From Epiperipatus broadwayi (taxonomy: Eukaryota; Onychophora; Udeonychophora; Euonychophora; Peripatidae): a stretch of 64,000 bases of DNA. Both the position numbers and the translations under genes were made by a program. The DNA is taken from NCBI GenBank assembly GCA_028023455.1, contig JAQFVV010012491.1, positions 560,001 to 624,000 of the forward strand, written 5' to 3'. Under the pieces are notes generated by a model. It had not been told where the DNA came from and ran no database searches. It saw only the letters and a program-made list of their open reading frames with translations. Of this stretch, positions 1 to 11,326 are shown piece after piece (position 1 is the first letter of the stretch; each line of letters opens with the position of its first letter).

Positions 1-1451
1 TCAAGACCAAAATTTTGAAGTTATTGATAAAACCTAATAAAAAAGATTGCATGTTTCATGCGAAGCAAATCATTTTCGGCAGTTAGAAAAAGCAAAGATG
101 CAGTTTGCTTACAATTTTAGAGCAATAGTTTGTGATATTGTTTTAATAGTGCCTCAGTAAATTTACTATTTTGTAAATAAATGCAGCTGCAAATTAATAT
201 TTAAACAATATCTAGTTTTCAGCTACTAATATTTGCTATCTGCAATCAAATTATGAAATAATTATTGATGAACCAAAAGACACCCCATATATCTCAACAT
301 ACGTAATATTTTATAATAACAAACATTATTTATTCCTATTCTAATGCTACAATCTATTATAAACTTTAATTATAAAATGATCTTAGAAGATAATGCTCAA
401 TAAATTCATATTCAATTGCATCTAATTATATCTTTATATTAGTATTTGACTCATGTCTGCAATATTTACTGATTACTCGGGCTTACAATAGAAGATAGCA
501 ATTAAACAAAATATATGAAATTTACTTTGATAATGACTCTTTTCACTAATTTTTTCTAGCATATTTTTGAAAACATCTAGTGGCTATTTGATTACATTTC
601 CAGCTGAATTTTATTCTACACCATATTTCTATAATTTTGAAATTATTTTGTTAGAAATATAATATTATAAATAAAATTTCTTCTTACAAATAACATTTAA
701 TATGCAGCATTAAAAAATAATAACAAAGTGAAATGCATAATTATAATCATTATTATTTTGTGATTGCTGATAAAAATATACTTGAAATAAAATAAAATTA
801 ATTTAAATTCAATTTCACAAACCCAAATGAATTTTATCAAAAACCCATAAAGCAATGAAATTATATTTTACATTTAAAAATTCCTTTTATAATTATTAAA
901 AAATGAAAAAAAAACAACAACTTCAAATGATTACAGAGGGATGTCTTTTTTAGTCAATCACAACTTCCTACTTTATGTTATTGTATTTCTATTGATTTGT
1001 ATTCTTCATAAACAAAATTTTTGACTAAAACCTGAGTTTTAGCATAATATTCTTATCAAAAATAAATATTTTGAAAAAATAATCACACTTTTACAAACAC
1101 ATGAATACTTTGAGAACAAAGAATCAACCAATCACCAGTTTTTGATGCCTTTTTATTAAATTATATGCATTATAGTGACATCTTGAGATGTTTTATGGAA
1201 TTAATAAATCAATATATTTATTAGATCCTATTTTTATTATCAAATGAATGCAAAACTGACAAACAAATGCTATGATAGCTACCAGAGAGTGAATTTAAGG
1301 TGAAGCAATCAAATTGCTACTAGACTGTACTAAAGAAATGTTGTAAACAGGGATATAATAAAATGTAGTTGAAGTAATTTTCATGTATAAGAGTGTAAAA
1401 TTATGCTTCATGTTTTTTTTGTGCAAAAAATGTCTACTAATCCAATATTTA
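1..1451. other. AT-rich sequence, no gene seen
   Basis: Very AT-rich sequence with many short A and T runs and dense stops in all frames. I see no coding region, RNA gene or clear repeat here. Confidence 0.6.
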
Positions 1452-1890
1452 ATAATAATTAGGAATCATTCCACTAAATATGCACTGGATAGATTTAAAC
1501 ATTTAATAAACAGTCTCCTTTCCAAACACAAGATAAAATCTTTTCAATAGATAGAATGAATCTTTTTAACCTAACTGCTATATAAATAAATAACTTGTTA
1601 TATATGTTTAACATTTCATATATTAATGACTTATTGTAAATTGTAAAAATTTTGCAAGCATCATTCATTAAAAAACATAGTAAAATGAATTGAAAGTGAT
1701 TATTTAATATCTTCACAGTCTCATTTTCAAATGCTTCAGATTTTCCTATACATACACACTTAAGTTAAAAAGACAGAATGGATTCATTCTATCTTTTCAA
1801 AAGACTTTATCTTGTGTTTGGAAAGGGGAGTATTTATTAAATGTTTAAATCTATCCAGTGCATGTTTAGTCCAGTGATCCCTAATTATTA
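1452..1890. mobile_element. Foldback MITE-like element with ~130 bp inverted arms
   Basis: The stretch 1452-1578 reappears in reverse complement at about 1757-1890 with few mismatches. For example, the arm segment around 1479-1535 (GCACTGGATAGATTTAAAC onward) is mirrored at about 1800-1862. The outer ends read AATAATTAGG on the left and CCTAATTATT on the right. About 180 bp separate the arms, and no transposase reading frame is present, so this looks like a non-autonomous DNA transposon or foldback repeat of about 440 bp. No convincing target duplication was found, so the superfamily is not assigned. Confidence 0.7.
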
Positions 1891-1989
1891 TCACAGTTTA
1901 AAAACAGTGCTAGATAAATAAATAACTTGTTTTATGATCAAATATATATAACTTTAATTTTTTTTTTATCTCTTTCTTCTTAATTTAGA

Positions 1990-2131
1990 ATATATAAATT
2001 AATACACTGTACAGGCTTACACACACCTGCACATATATAATGTAATATATAAGGGATTCAAACTCAGACTTTCACATGACCCTCAGCTCTTTATGCCATC
2101 TCATATTGCTGATTCACCTGATCATACACAC
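1990..2131 (-). repeat. tRNA-related SINE, family C, copy 1
   Basis: This stretch closely matches sequence at 50958-51100 and, more weakly, 39942-40050. On the minus strand it holds a degenerate pol III B box (GTTTGAATCCC type, about 2052-2064) preceded by an A-box-like GATGGCATAAAG. Downstream on that strand lies a tail containing CCTGTACAGTGTATTAATTT. Three dispersed copies with tRNA-like promoter spacing support a SINE. The parent tRNA is not identified. Confidence 0.55.
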
Positions 2132-2281
2132 CAAGACAATTATGTAACATGACCATAAAATACAGAAGTTAACTTTTCATTATTTTTTTAGTTAATCTAA
2201 TTTTATTATATAATATTAAGTAATAGTGAATTCTTCTGTTTGTGTTACAACTGAAAATTCTTAAAATAAAAGTATCTACAT

Positions 2282-2455
2282 ATGCCATCATCATCATCAA
2301 CCATTATCAGTCCACTGCAGAATGAAGGTCTCTCCAAGTTCAATCCATCTTTCCCATCATTAGCTTCTTTTCTCCACATCACCCCTGCACACGTTCTTAT
2401 TTCATCCATCCATCTCACATGTGGTCTCTTTCTGGGTCTTTTACAATCTCTTGGA
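2282..2455 (-). mobile_element. 3' end of an RTE-clade LINE (ORF2 C-terminus)
   Basis: Reverse translation gives a typical RTE/BovB-like carboxy terminus: RWMDEIRTCAGVMW, then after one frameshift ERWIELGETFILQWTDNG and a stop. The stop runs into repeated TGA/ATG triplets at 2284-2299, the usual 3' tail of this clade. The element is severely 5'-truncated, with only about 170 bp recognisable. The open plus-strand frame over the same bases is a shadow and starts with serine codons made from the tail. Confidence 0.75.
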
Positions 2456-2599
2456 ATCTATATGTATGCAAATTTATATATTGGACCAGAGTTTGGCCAT
2501 ACAGCTCATAAGTTGCATGCGTTATTTGATCCTAAGCTTGTGGCTTGTTTTATCTTAATAAACGTAAACACATTTTTTATTTGTAATTTATAAATAAAT

Positions 2600-5088
2600 A
2601 TTTTCATTATCACCTCCCGTTTAACTAGTACCGCATAATAAACCCATTGTCTACTCTATTGACAGAGTTTAAATATAAACTAAATTTTAAGTTATGATAT
2701 TAACAACAGCTGTTTTCATCAATTCATAGTAAAGACTAAATTGATTTTATTTATTTCATTTAATAGAAAAACTGACAAAAGCTGCTGTCATATGGTTATT
2801 AGTATTCTGGATACTCCATGAAGATATAATCCAAACGTTAATTGGAATCTGAATGATGCAACCAATCAGAAAATTTACATCCTCTTGGCGTCAGTATCAA
2901 TAACGTTAAATGCAGTACAGCATAATCACACATTCTAGCACTGCACCTTCGTCATAGCTCAATCTTTTAGTTATTGTAAATAGTAAAGCAAATATTTCCA
3001 TAGAAGTTAATTAATACTTAATAATTATTTTTTTAAATATAAGATATCAACAAAAAACAAAAGAAAAATTGAATTCTTGATTAGAGAAAAGTTAAAAGCA
3101 AGTAGACAGAGAATTATGCATTCATACTAATTAAATGAGTCTTTCTATATGTTTGATTCGAAATGATAAGTGGACTAAGATAAGAAATTCATTAATGAAT
3201 GTATTTCCCCCCCCAAAGTGTCACATATTCAAAGAACAATATCCTGTTGCATATTATAAAAAAATGCTATGTTGGAACTACTATGAAAAAGCAACAACAA
3301 ACGTCTGTGATTAATAGTTGAATGTAATCTTTCAGAAATGACGGTAGTTTTTGATGTTCCAAGTGATTATAAACATGGAAAAACATATGGGGATAGGATG
3401 AGAAATGTATTAAAAGATGCTTTCTAAATATGGAAGAACACTCTTTCAGTGGTTCTGAAAATAAAGTTACATAATTAAAAAAAATACAGACAGCCTATTA
3501 TCTGCCAAACTACTAGCAACAAATTTGATAAATTAACAATTTAATGATTTAAAAACAACATTTGCATTTGCCCTGCTTGTGACAAATCAGATGGTTTAAA
3601 GAATATTGCATAAATTAACCTCCAGTGCCAGGTTTGTAACACCTACGGTCTTTATGAATTAGATTTATTACCTTGTAAAGAATAAACTGGATGTGAAGAA
3701 ATATGTGCTACAATTTTGATTCATGACCAAAAAAGAAATCGAAAGTCGTTTACATTTATCCTCAAATATTATCGCCAGAAAATAATAAATCAAATAATGG
3801 TTAAGGAACTTTACCTAGATTGTCTTGTTCCTTTTTGGAAGAAATAAACTGCCAATACCTTGATCTTCTTTTGCATAATATGGTCCATTGATTGTCCACA
3901 GGAATAGTTTTGCAATGGCTAACTTCATGTCTTGAAGATATTTTGATATTCTTTTTTCAAAAGTTGCTCCAATACCTGATATAAAAAAATCATGAATAGT
4001 AAAAAAAATTTTTTTTACAATGTTACTATATACCATTTAAATTGTTTCAATTTAATATTACAGGGAGGATGTTGTATAAATCAACTAGGCAATGTAGGAA
4101 CAGTCTGGAAATAAGTTGAAAGTGAGAGTATTGAAAAACAAAAAATTGTTGATGTGGAAAAAAATTGATAAAACAAAAAAAAAAAAGTGTCACTGAAATG
4201 ATTTTATGTGGATACATAAACCAATCAATAACTATTTTATATATTTTTCAAAACGGCACAGGATGATATAATGCGCATCACTATTCAAAAAATAATTTAT
4301 TCGGGCCACATTTGGAAAAACAGACAGAGGGGAAAATCCTAAAAACTGTAAAAAAATAATTTATTTTTAGAAATACTCTGAAGATGATGTGGTCATAATT
4401 AGGAAATTTTAACAAAATATGGTTCTTTCTTTTAATTATCTTCTCAAAGGTATTTTGCTTCTTCAGTGTTTAATGTTTTATTTTAAATATTTTTGTCTTT
4501 TTTTTTTTTTTTGTAAAAAGAGAACATCTTTTTTCTACAATATGTCATAGTTGTGAATATCATTTTTTTTTTTTTATCCAAGATGAAAAATGATCACATC
4601 ATTAAACTCTTTTCTTTTATAACTTACTATTTCTAACAGATATGTTTATGTGTTGAAATTTGCATGACATTTTAAATTTGTAGTAATTTTTTTTAATTTA
4701 ATAAAATTGTTAATGAAATTCTTATCTTAAAAAAAAAAGATAGCAAATAAGTAAACAAACTTTAGAAATAATTATACGTTCCCTATATGTTTATATCCTT
4801 AAGACTTGTCACAATGCGTTTCTATAGCTAAAGTATTAAATGTCTTCATTTCAGTGCTTATATCTCAAATTCAAATTTAATCGTGTTTTATTTCCTTTAA
4901 AGTAATTATCAAACATTAAATTTTAAACATAAAACATTTCTAGATTTTTAATAAAAGAAAATTTATTAACGGAATAATATTGACAACGAGATAGTCGGTC
5001 TATTAGAAATCTTAAACTGAGCGGAAAAAATGTATCAAGTAAAACTCTTTTGGATTAGATAAAATAAAAAAAATCTAGTTTAGAAAAA
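2600..5088. other. AT-rich upstream region of the receptor exon
   Basis: Mostly AT-rich sequence with homopolymers, including a run of eight C at about 3208-3215 and T runs near 4500 and 4565. Apart from the cysteine-rich patch described separately, I see no gene. Promoter elements for the exon at 5089 cannot be picked out. Confidence 0.5.
3558..3831 (+). pseudogene. Cysteine-rich coding relic, unidentified
   Basis: One plus-strand frame reads through two in-frame stops and shows regularly spaced cysteine pairs: CPAC, then CQVC about 20 residues later, then a CKE-stop-TGCEEIC stretch. A basic KYYRQK segment follows and it ends at a stop at about 3831. The spacing resembles a zinc ribbon. I could not match it to a family with any certainty. 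Chance is possible, because a minus-strand frame of 73 codons at 3815-4036 is also open nearby. Treat it as a weak hint of an old gene or transposon fragment. Confidence 0.25.
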
Positions 5089-5740
5089 ATGTTTTTAATG
5101 CTACTAGTAATATTTCAAAATATTAAAATAATGAAAAATGATGAGAATAATCTTAAATTTTCAATGGGAATAATTATGGTAACAAAAAATGAGTTACCGT
5201 TTACTATGGAAAAAGCTGGTCCAGGGATAGACATTGCTATCGAAAAAAGCAAAAATATTTACGGCATTATATTCGAAAAAATAATTCGACTTTATGAAGC
5301 TGAAATTTGCAATGCAACTTATGCTCTCGGTTTTGCCAATGATTTACTCTATAAAGAAAAGGTTTCAGTGATTGTTGGTCCGGGATGTAGTGAAGAAGCT
5401 AAAATGGTAGCGTACGCTGCGGCTTATTGTAAAATACCAATGTTAATAGGAACTGGAAGACATATCTTTAATCGAATAGCCTATGTTACAATGACGAGAA
5501 CTTCATTCCACCCTTCACATCAGTTTAAATTACCAGTGGAATTATTTAAAATACACTCCTGGAGACATATCGCTATATTCGTCGATGAAGATACTTTATT
5601 ATTTCAAGAAAATGGTCATGAATTCTTTAAATTACTCACACAAGATTCTTGGTTTATAGGCTCTCAAATGTATACTTTTCACCGTAGTCGTATACATTTA
5701 TGTTCTTCGCTGCTAAGTAGTGCTTCTCATAAAGCTAGAG
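5089..5740 (+). CDS. Natriuretic-peptide-receptor-like guanylate cyclase, ectodomain exon (partial)
   Basis: This exon encodes about 217 residues of a periplasmic-binding-like (ANF_receptor) ligand-binding domain as found in natriuretic peptide receptors and receptor guanylate cyclases. ATG at 5089 follows an in-frame TAG and opens with a short hydrophobic stretch (MFLMLLVIF) that could be a signal peptide. Family landmarks are LPFTMEKAGPGIDIAIE (residues 36-52), Cys74 followed by an NAT glycosylation site, and VIVGPGC with Cys100. C74 and C100 occupy the positions of the conserved first disulfide. The open frame runs on to 5757, but AG/GTAATG at 5741 is a good splice donor. It lies just after KAR (residues 215-217), where the family continues KAR-V/I, so the last five codons are probably intronic. 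The kinase-homology and cyclase domains must lie on later exons, which I could not find in this window. No stop or frameshift is seen, so the exon may be functional. Confidence 0.8.
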
Positions 5741-6835
5741 GTAATGAAGACATTTAAATTTTGCTCTGTAAACGATTCTCTATACTGTATATTTATTTTG
5801 CATTCATTTTATGTGCTTACTTTAAACACACCTCTATGTTTGTATCATACTCTCTCTCACACACACACAAATATACATGTACATGTAATTAATACTAATA
5901 TTTATGTTAAAAATTGAATGTTTGCATGTGGATGCGTGTGTAAAATACTGCATATATATATAGTTTGCATATTCTCTTTATATTTAGTTTAATTAGTAAT
6001 AATTTGTTCATTTAATCATTTTGTTCACATAATTAATTATCACTTCTCGATTTGGGCATTTCAATGATATAATTGCTTATTAAAATTTATTAGTGAGATA
6101 TTACAAATTGTCTTAAGGACAGCAATAGACAATAACTACTCCCAATATAAAAAAGTAGGAATATTTGTTGTTTAAGCGTTCACTTCAGAAGTGAAAAAAT
6201 TAAGCAGCAAACCCTATACCTTAATCTTAAAAATCTACTATTCTGCCATTGCTTGAAAACATGCAGGATACTATTCAATTAGAAACATCAAGTATTACTA
6301 TTAACAAAGTAACAACGAGCAGGTGCTAATGTTTTTCCAGAGAAGTTTATAAATGCCCAATCTTTAGAATTTACACCAAGGCTTATGCCTGTATTAATAT
6401 TTTTTTTAATTAGTCAGGCTCTTCAATTCTTGGAACTGTTTTTATCTTTCTGAATATACTTCAGAATAAAAATACGAAATTTTGATTTTTTTTAAAAAAT
6501 TGTTCCATGTTTTATATTAAAAAAGTATTTACACACTTGCTTATAGGTATGTTTACAACTTCAAACTTGATTTTCTTTAATAATGTGATTATGATTAGTT
6601 AAGATAACATTCCAGTTTTGGTGAATATTTCAGAGATGTCATAATTAGAAATAAGATTATTGTTTTAGACTGCATTTTGTCTAAATAAAAACAGATGTGT
6701 TGTGGAATTACGTTATGAATAACTCCCCAAACTAAAGATTATAGACTGCCATATAAAAGAGATTACAAAGTGATCTGATAGTTACAAATTGTAAGCCATA
6801 TTTATTCTGATAATGAAATATTATTGGAAGATAAT
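5741..6835 (+). other. Probable intron start and AT-rich sequence
   Basis: If 5741 is used as a donor, this is the start of the first visible intron of the receptor gene. It holds a short CT/CA-rich microsatellite (about 5851-5870) and no convincing acceptor followed by receptor-like coding sequence. Confidence 0.4.
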
Positions 6836-6837
6836 GC

Positions 6838-6926
6838 CCTGTTTGGTTTAGTGCAGTGGGGAGAGTGTCAGACTCTTTGCGATTAAAGTTCTCAGCTCGA
6901 TTTCAATGTTACCACTTTTGAGATGA
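6838..6926 (+). repeat. tRNA-like SINE, family B
   Basis: The segment reads like a degenerate tRNA gene. It has an A-box-like TGGTTTAGTGCAGTGG (about 6844-6859), then GAGTGTCAGACTCTTTGCGA (an anticodon-arm-like hairpin), then a B-box-like AGCTCGATTTC (6894-6904). The spacing suits a pol III internal promoter. No acceptor stem closes, so it is not a working tRNA gene. A SINE head is most likely. No second copy was found in this window. Confidence 0.5.
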
Positions 6927-7384
6927 ACTTCTTATGATCGAGGAATAAAATCAATCCATTAAAATTTGATTGTGGTTCTTCTATTTGATGCTCAAGAATT
7001 TGATAAATGATATTATAGTCGCCTACAAATTTTGAAAAACTTTATACTATGCAATAATACTTTATCTAAAGATAACAAAATGAAAATTATAACTGTGTTA
7101 GTTGGCTTTAATATCATTGTAGGTAGATTTAGGAAAGAAAAATCTAACATTTGATATATTGTTTATATAGACATTATTTCACTTTATTTATAATAATATT
7201 TATTATATTTTTAAATTCTTTAACTCGGTAAAAATAAATATACTTTCCTTATTGATTTTAATCACTTTTTATCAATTTTAATAAGTATTATTTTTTTTAT
7301 AATATTTATATTAATAGATAATAACAGACGCTATATAAACTTATTATGGATCGTTAAAGTTAAAATTTAGCTTCCTCTTATCAA

Positions 7385-7503
7385 TTAGATTTGAAGATGT
7401 CAAGCGTTGATGGCCGAGAGGTTAGCCTAGCTGCCTTACAAGAAGTTGTCCGGGTCGTTTCCCGCCGAGCTTTGACACATAAAAAAAAATTAGATTTGAA
7501 GAT
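7385..7503 (+). repeat. tRNA-derived SINE, family A, copy 1, with 14-bp TSD
   Basis: A 91-bp insert (7399-7489) is flanked by a perfect duplication TTAGATTTGAAGAT at 7385-7398 and 7490-7503. It contains an A box TGGCCGAGAGG (7411-7421), a B-box-like GGGTCGTTTCC (about 7452-7463), a TTTGACAC end and an A-rich tail. This is a complete retroposed unit that is little more than a tRNA-like head plus poly(A). It is related to the copies at 14046-14169 and 13813-13920. The exact duplication implies a fairly recent insertion. Confidence 0.85.
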
Positions 7504-9179
7504 AATGTTTATAAGTAGACTAATCTTCAATAAAATATCCGATTAGACGCTTATCATTCTGAGAAAAAAGATAAAACTAGCATTTGATAGGGCGATTAGG
7601 ATTTAATAAACATATTGGATTATTAGGACGATACTCATTCTAAGACTGCCAGAACGCTAATTAGTTATTTTATTTGCATTGAAAGAGCTCATTTCCCATA
7701 AAATATGGTAGTAAATTTTTCGACAATTGTTTGTTCCTGATAATCCGTTTAGATAAATATTAGGATTTTAGGATGTGGTAGCTACTTTAGCCCAGATCCA
7801 CAAGAAACGCCCTCTGTAAAATAATGATTGACTGTTTTATATTTAGTGTAATTACTAATTTGGCATTGATAAAAAAATTGATCTGGTCATACGAATGTGT
7901 TATAGAAAAGGATGATGTTAGCTTACAAATTATGTAATAGCTAAAATTTTCAAGTTCTTATTTTAGAAATAATCTCTACAAACTAATCGAAATTTTGTAT
8001 GCATTATTAGGAATTAATTTTTATTTATTTGAATTATGTAGAGTTAAGAAGCAAAATCTGAATACTAAAATATAGTGGATTAAGAATAACTTTTCTACCA
8101 CAATAGGATTATGGCATTTTTAATTTTTTTGGTTTTATCATCATATTCCTTATCTCAACTCCACTATATTATAACTATATACCAGGGCCGAAATTCGAGC
8201 ATCGTGTGCAAGAGCACGCAATTCAAGGATTTGATATGTCTAAATCACAAGATGATTGAAGGTTGTTCACAAATGCTGCATGCATAATGAGGAAAGACGG
8301 TCTGATTTCTGAAACTGGTGGAATTTGAAATAAGGACTGTTAAAAACCAAAAACACTCAAGGATTAAGATCTTTAAAAACGTAAGAAATATTTTTGAATT
8401 AATTTGTTTATTTGAAAATTTTTACCTTATTAATATAGTTATATTCTACTACTACATTATCCAGGAAACAAATATGGAAGCGTCTTTTCACATTATTAAT
8501 AAACTTTTAATTATTAAGCTAACCAAGATAATCGTCTAGAATTAGTTTTGAAATTGTCTAAAGATAGCAGTACTAGATAATATAATACTTCGAAGAAAAA
8601 AAAGTATATATTTTTGTTGAATTAAGTATATTCAAATTAACATATATTTAGTTATTGGCTTTTTTTGCAGCTAGAAAGTTATTTAATGTGATAAAATTAT
8701 CATGGAGACATGCTAAATACTTACATTTTGATACTAACTAAAATTTCATTTAAAATGCTATTAAAATATATTGCAATTTATAATATCTTAAGAATAAAGT
8801 CCATGAAGTTAATGTATTTTGAGTTCGATCACTACTTATTATTCTCAATATATATCACTTTATGTTCCATTGTTTGATCTAAATTCTTGATTATTCTTCT
8901 GTTAAGTGTCCAAATCTAAAATGTATTTTTAAGAAGCATTTATAAGACATTTTATTTAAAAACTTTCCTTTTCAAGTATATATATTAATATTGAATTATT
9001 TCTACTAAAAGAATTATATCCAAGTTTAATTCTAAGGTCCTTTCATTCATTATGTTTCTATCTATTTTAATAACATAATTTATTTGTAATTGCTAACTTT
9101 TAATTCATTATTATCAATTTTTATTTTCTTTTTATAAAAATAATCATTGAACGTTATTTTAGATTTTTTAAATATGAAT
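7504..9179. other. AT-rich sequence, no gene recognised
   Basis: No coding region stands out. A less AT-rich patch at about 8185-8330 starts CAGGGCCGAAATTCGAGC, a string that could be a decayed transposon end, but I found no partner inverted repeat. Confidence 0.4.
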
Positions 9180-9181
9180 CC

Positions 9182-10520
9182 TTAAGACCTACTTTCTTGC
9201 TTTTCATATGATAACATTTTGTAATATTTCCCGAATTTCTGAAATACATTAAACTGGGCAAAAAAATCCACACCATCTCTGAAATACAGATGACTTAAAT
9301 AATCTTCATTTACTCTTATTCCTTTAGTTGTTTCATTTTTAATCCTTTTCTGTGAGATTCTTATAAAAATTTTGAAAAGATGAAAGCACTCTGTCTGACA
9401 CATTTATTAATCTTAATTTTATTATTGCTGCAATGTAATTTTAATAGTTTTCAGAATTTAATAGTACTCTCTGTCTATAACTTGATGTTTTAAATCTGTA
9501 ATCACTGAGCAGATGCTTATTGAGGAAAATGCTTTCCGTATTCTATAAATTCAAGGTATAATGACAACTCATATTCATTGGTCTTTTCTATAAATTCTCT
9601 TAACACTCAGATAAGTAAAATAATTTTTAAACCTCCATTTTTATTGATTTGGGTTAAGTTCTTTGTAAAGAAGTTGTTATCTTAGTAAAAATATTAGGTA
9701 TATATTTAAAATATTTAAAAATAATCTAGTTAAAAGAATTGACAGAAAACTTACCTATATGAACTTCTAATATTGATTTTTCTACACATTTTAAAAATCC
9801 CACTATTGCATTCTTAGAATCATCTGGTACATCTTTGTCATTTAGACACTTGGTATATAACCTATCATTCCAACAATTTTTCTACTTTTTTTCTATTTAT
9901 TTTAATATATATATATATAATAATAATTCTAGCATTTAATCGCATACATCATTTTCTCCATTTAAAATACTTGATAATTCAGATTTTATAATTATTGCAC
10001 TACTTTGTTTTCCGATATTTTTATTAGTGTGTAGTCTACATCTTTTTAATAATAGTGCCATCTTTTCTTTTTATTGTTAAAACAATTGTTCTTCCAATAC
10101 CATGGTGTTGTATTAACTTTTGAGAATTTTATTCTCTTCTCAAGATTTTCTTAATGATTCACAGTTATATTTTTTCACATAATCATTAATTATTTTACAA
10201 TTTACAAAATCTCTGACCTTCAATTCTTTTATCTAGATCATTTAAAAATATTTTATTTCTATTTTTCTCTATATTTTTATTGTTTCCATTGGAAATTTAT
10301 TGACGATTTGCTACTTTTTTGTAGGCTTTTTTGTGTTGGCTATCTATATAGTTGACATTAGTAAAGTATCAATTATATTATTATTTCATTTATTCAAGAC
10401 TGAACCATCTCTTAAAGTGATTTCCAAGTTCTAGTTTAAATTTATTGGAGTATTTTGGAAATTAAACATATATATTGTCTCTCTCAATAGCTTCCATCTC
10501 TTTAATTTTGTTAATACATA
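9182..10520 (-). mobile_element. LINE relic, endonuclease/RT type (CFDP2-like), RT part
   Basis: Minus-strand translation shows scattered blocks of a non-LTR reverse transcriptase of the kind often annotated as craniofacial development protein 2-like. From N to C these are an ENKILKS linker block (about 10110-10135), YTKCLNDKDVPDD (about 9825-9865) and GIRVNEDYLSHLYF followed by RDG where the catalytic FADD should be (about 9260-9325). The same blocks appear in the relic at 48371-50150, so the two copies belong to one family. Many stops and shifts are present and the catalytic aspartates are altered. Confidence 0.65.
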
Positions 10521-11326
10521 TATATTGTAACACTAGAGGATATCTGCTGCTACATGCTTCATAATTTAAAAAATATATATATGATTAGTTTTAAGATTTT
10601 TAAAACGAAAAAAGATTGCATCATATTTTTTTTTTTTTTAGAATAAAACTATTTGTTAAGAAGAGGGTGGAGGAGTAGAATGTTAGGAGAAATCTAAAAT
10701 AGACTTAGAAAATGATTTAAAGCACTTTGATTTTTCTCTCTCTCTTTGTAAAGAAAACTCCTTTTATAATGTATAAAATAAGAAAATGTGAAATCAGACT
10801 AAAAATTAGTCTGTAAAAATAAATGTTATAAAAGTTTCAAAATATAATTACATTAAAAGATTGCTTGGTTGATACAAGAAAATTATAACTCTCAATTGTA
10901 TTAGGCAGTAGATGAGAATTAAGATAACAAGAAATGTAAATTAATTTTAAAAAAGTAAATGTAAAGTATGATCTTAATTAAAAATAGATTTAAGTGTGAT
11001 AAACATTAAAATCTATGGAAGACAATGGAAGAGAAAACATATAAAAAGTGCATCTGGCTATTGTTAGTCAGTTGTGCTTATGACATACAGTCAAGGCTAC
11101 AATCTGCAAATCAGTCATTATTTATTCAATTTGGAGTCCTGCTATACAGAATGCAGACTCGTAGTTTTGGAGTATTTTAAATGCTGTAACAAACCAGTCA
11201 TTACTGCTGTGCTCTACATAATGCAGAAGCTACATAAGCCACAGAAGTATTCAACAGGGCTTCAGGACCAAGCCCCCAGCCATGCATTTTGTGATACATT
11301 GCTCATGTCTGATATTTTTGACTAGA

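Noticed and set aside
2282-2593. 103-codon plus-strand open frame
   Set aside because: It overlaps the minus-strand RTE ORF2 end, and its serine-rich start is the antisense of the TGA-triplet tail.
5741-5757. Last five codons of the receptor open frame as protein
   Set aside because: A good splice donor precedes them, and homologues continue differently after KAR, so they are more likely intronic.
6838-6926. Functional tRNA gene
   Set aside because: Box-like elements are present but no acceptor stem closes and the arms are degenerate; a SINE head is more likely. The same reasoning applies to 14060-14155, which has a poly(A) tail and target duplications.
8190-8330. hAT-like terminus CAGGGCCGAAATTCG
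   Set aside because: No matching inverted terminus or transposase sequence was found nearby.
11041-11326. Plus-strand 83-codon frame as a gene
   Set aside because: It has no family motif and sits at the decayed 3' end of a minus-strand gypsy element.
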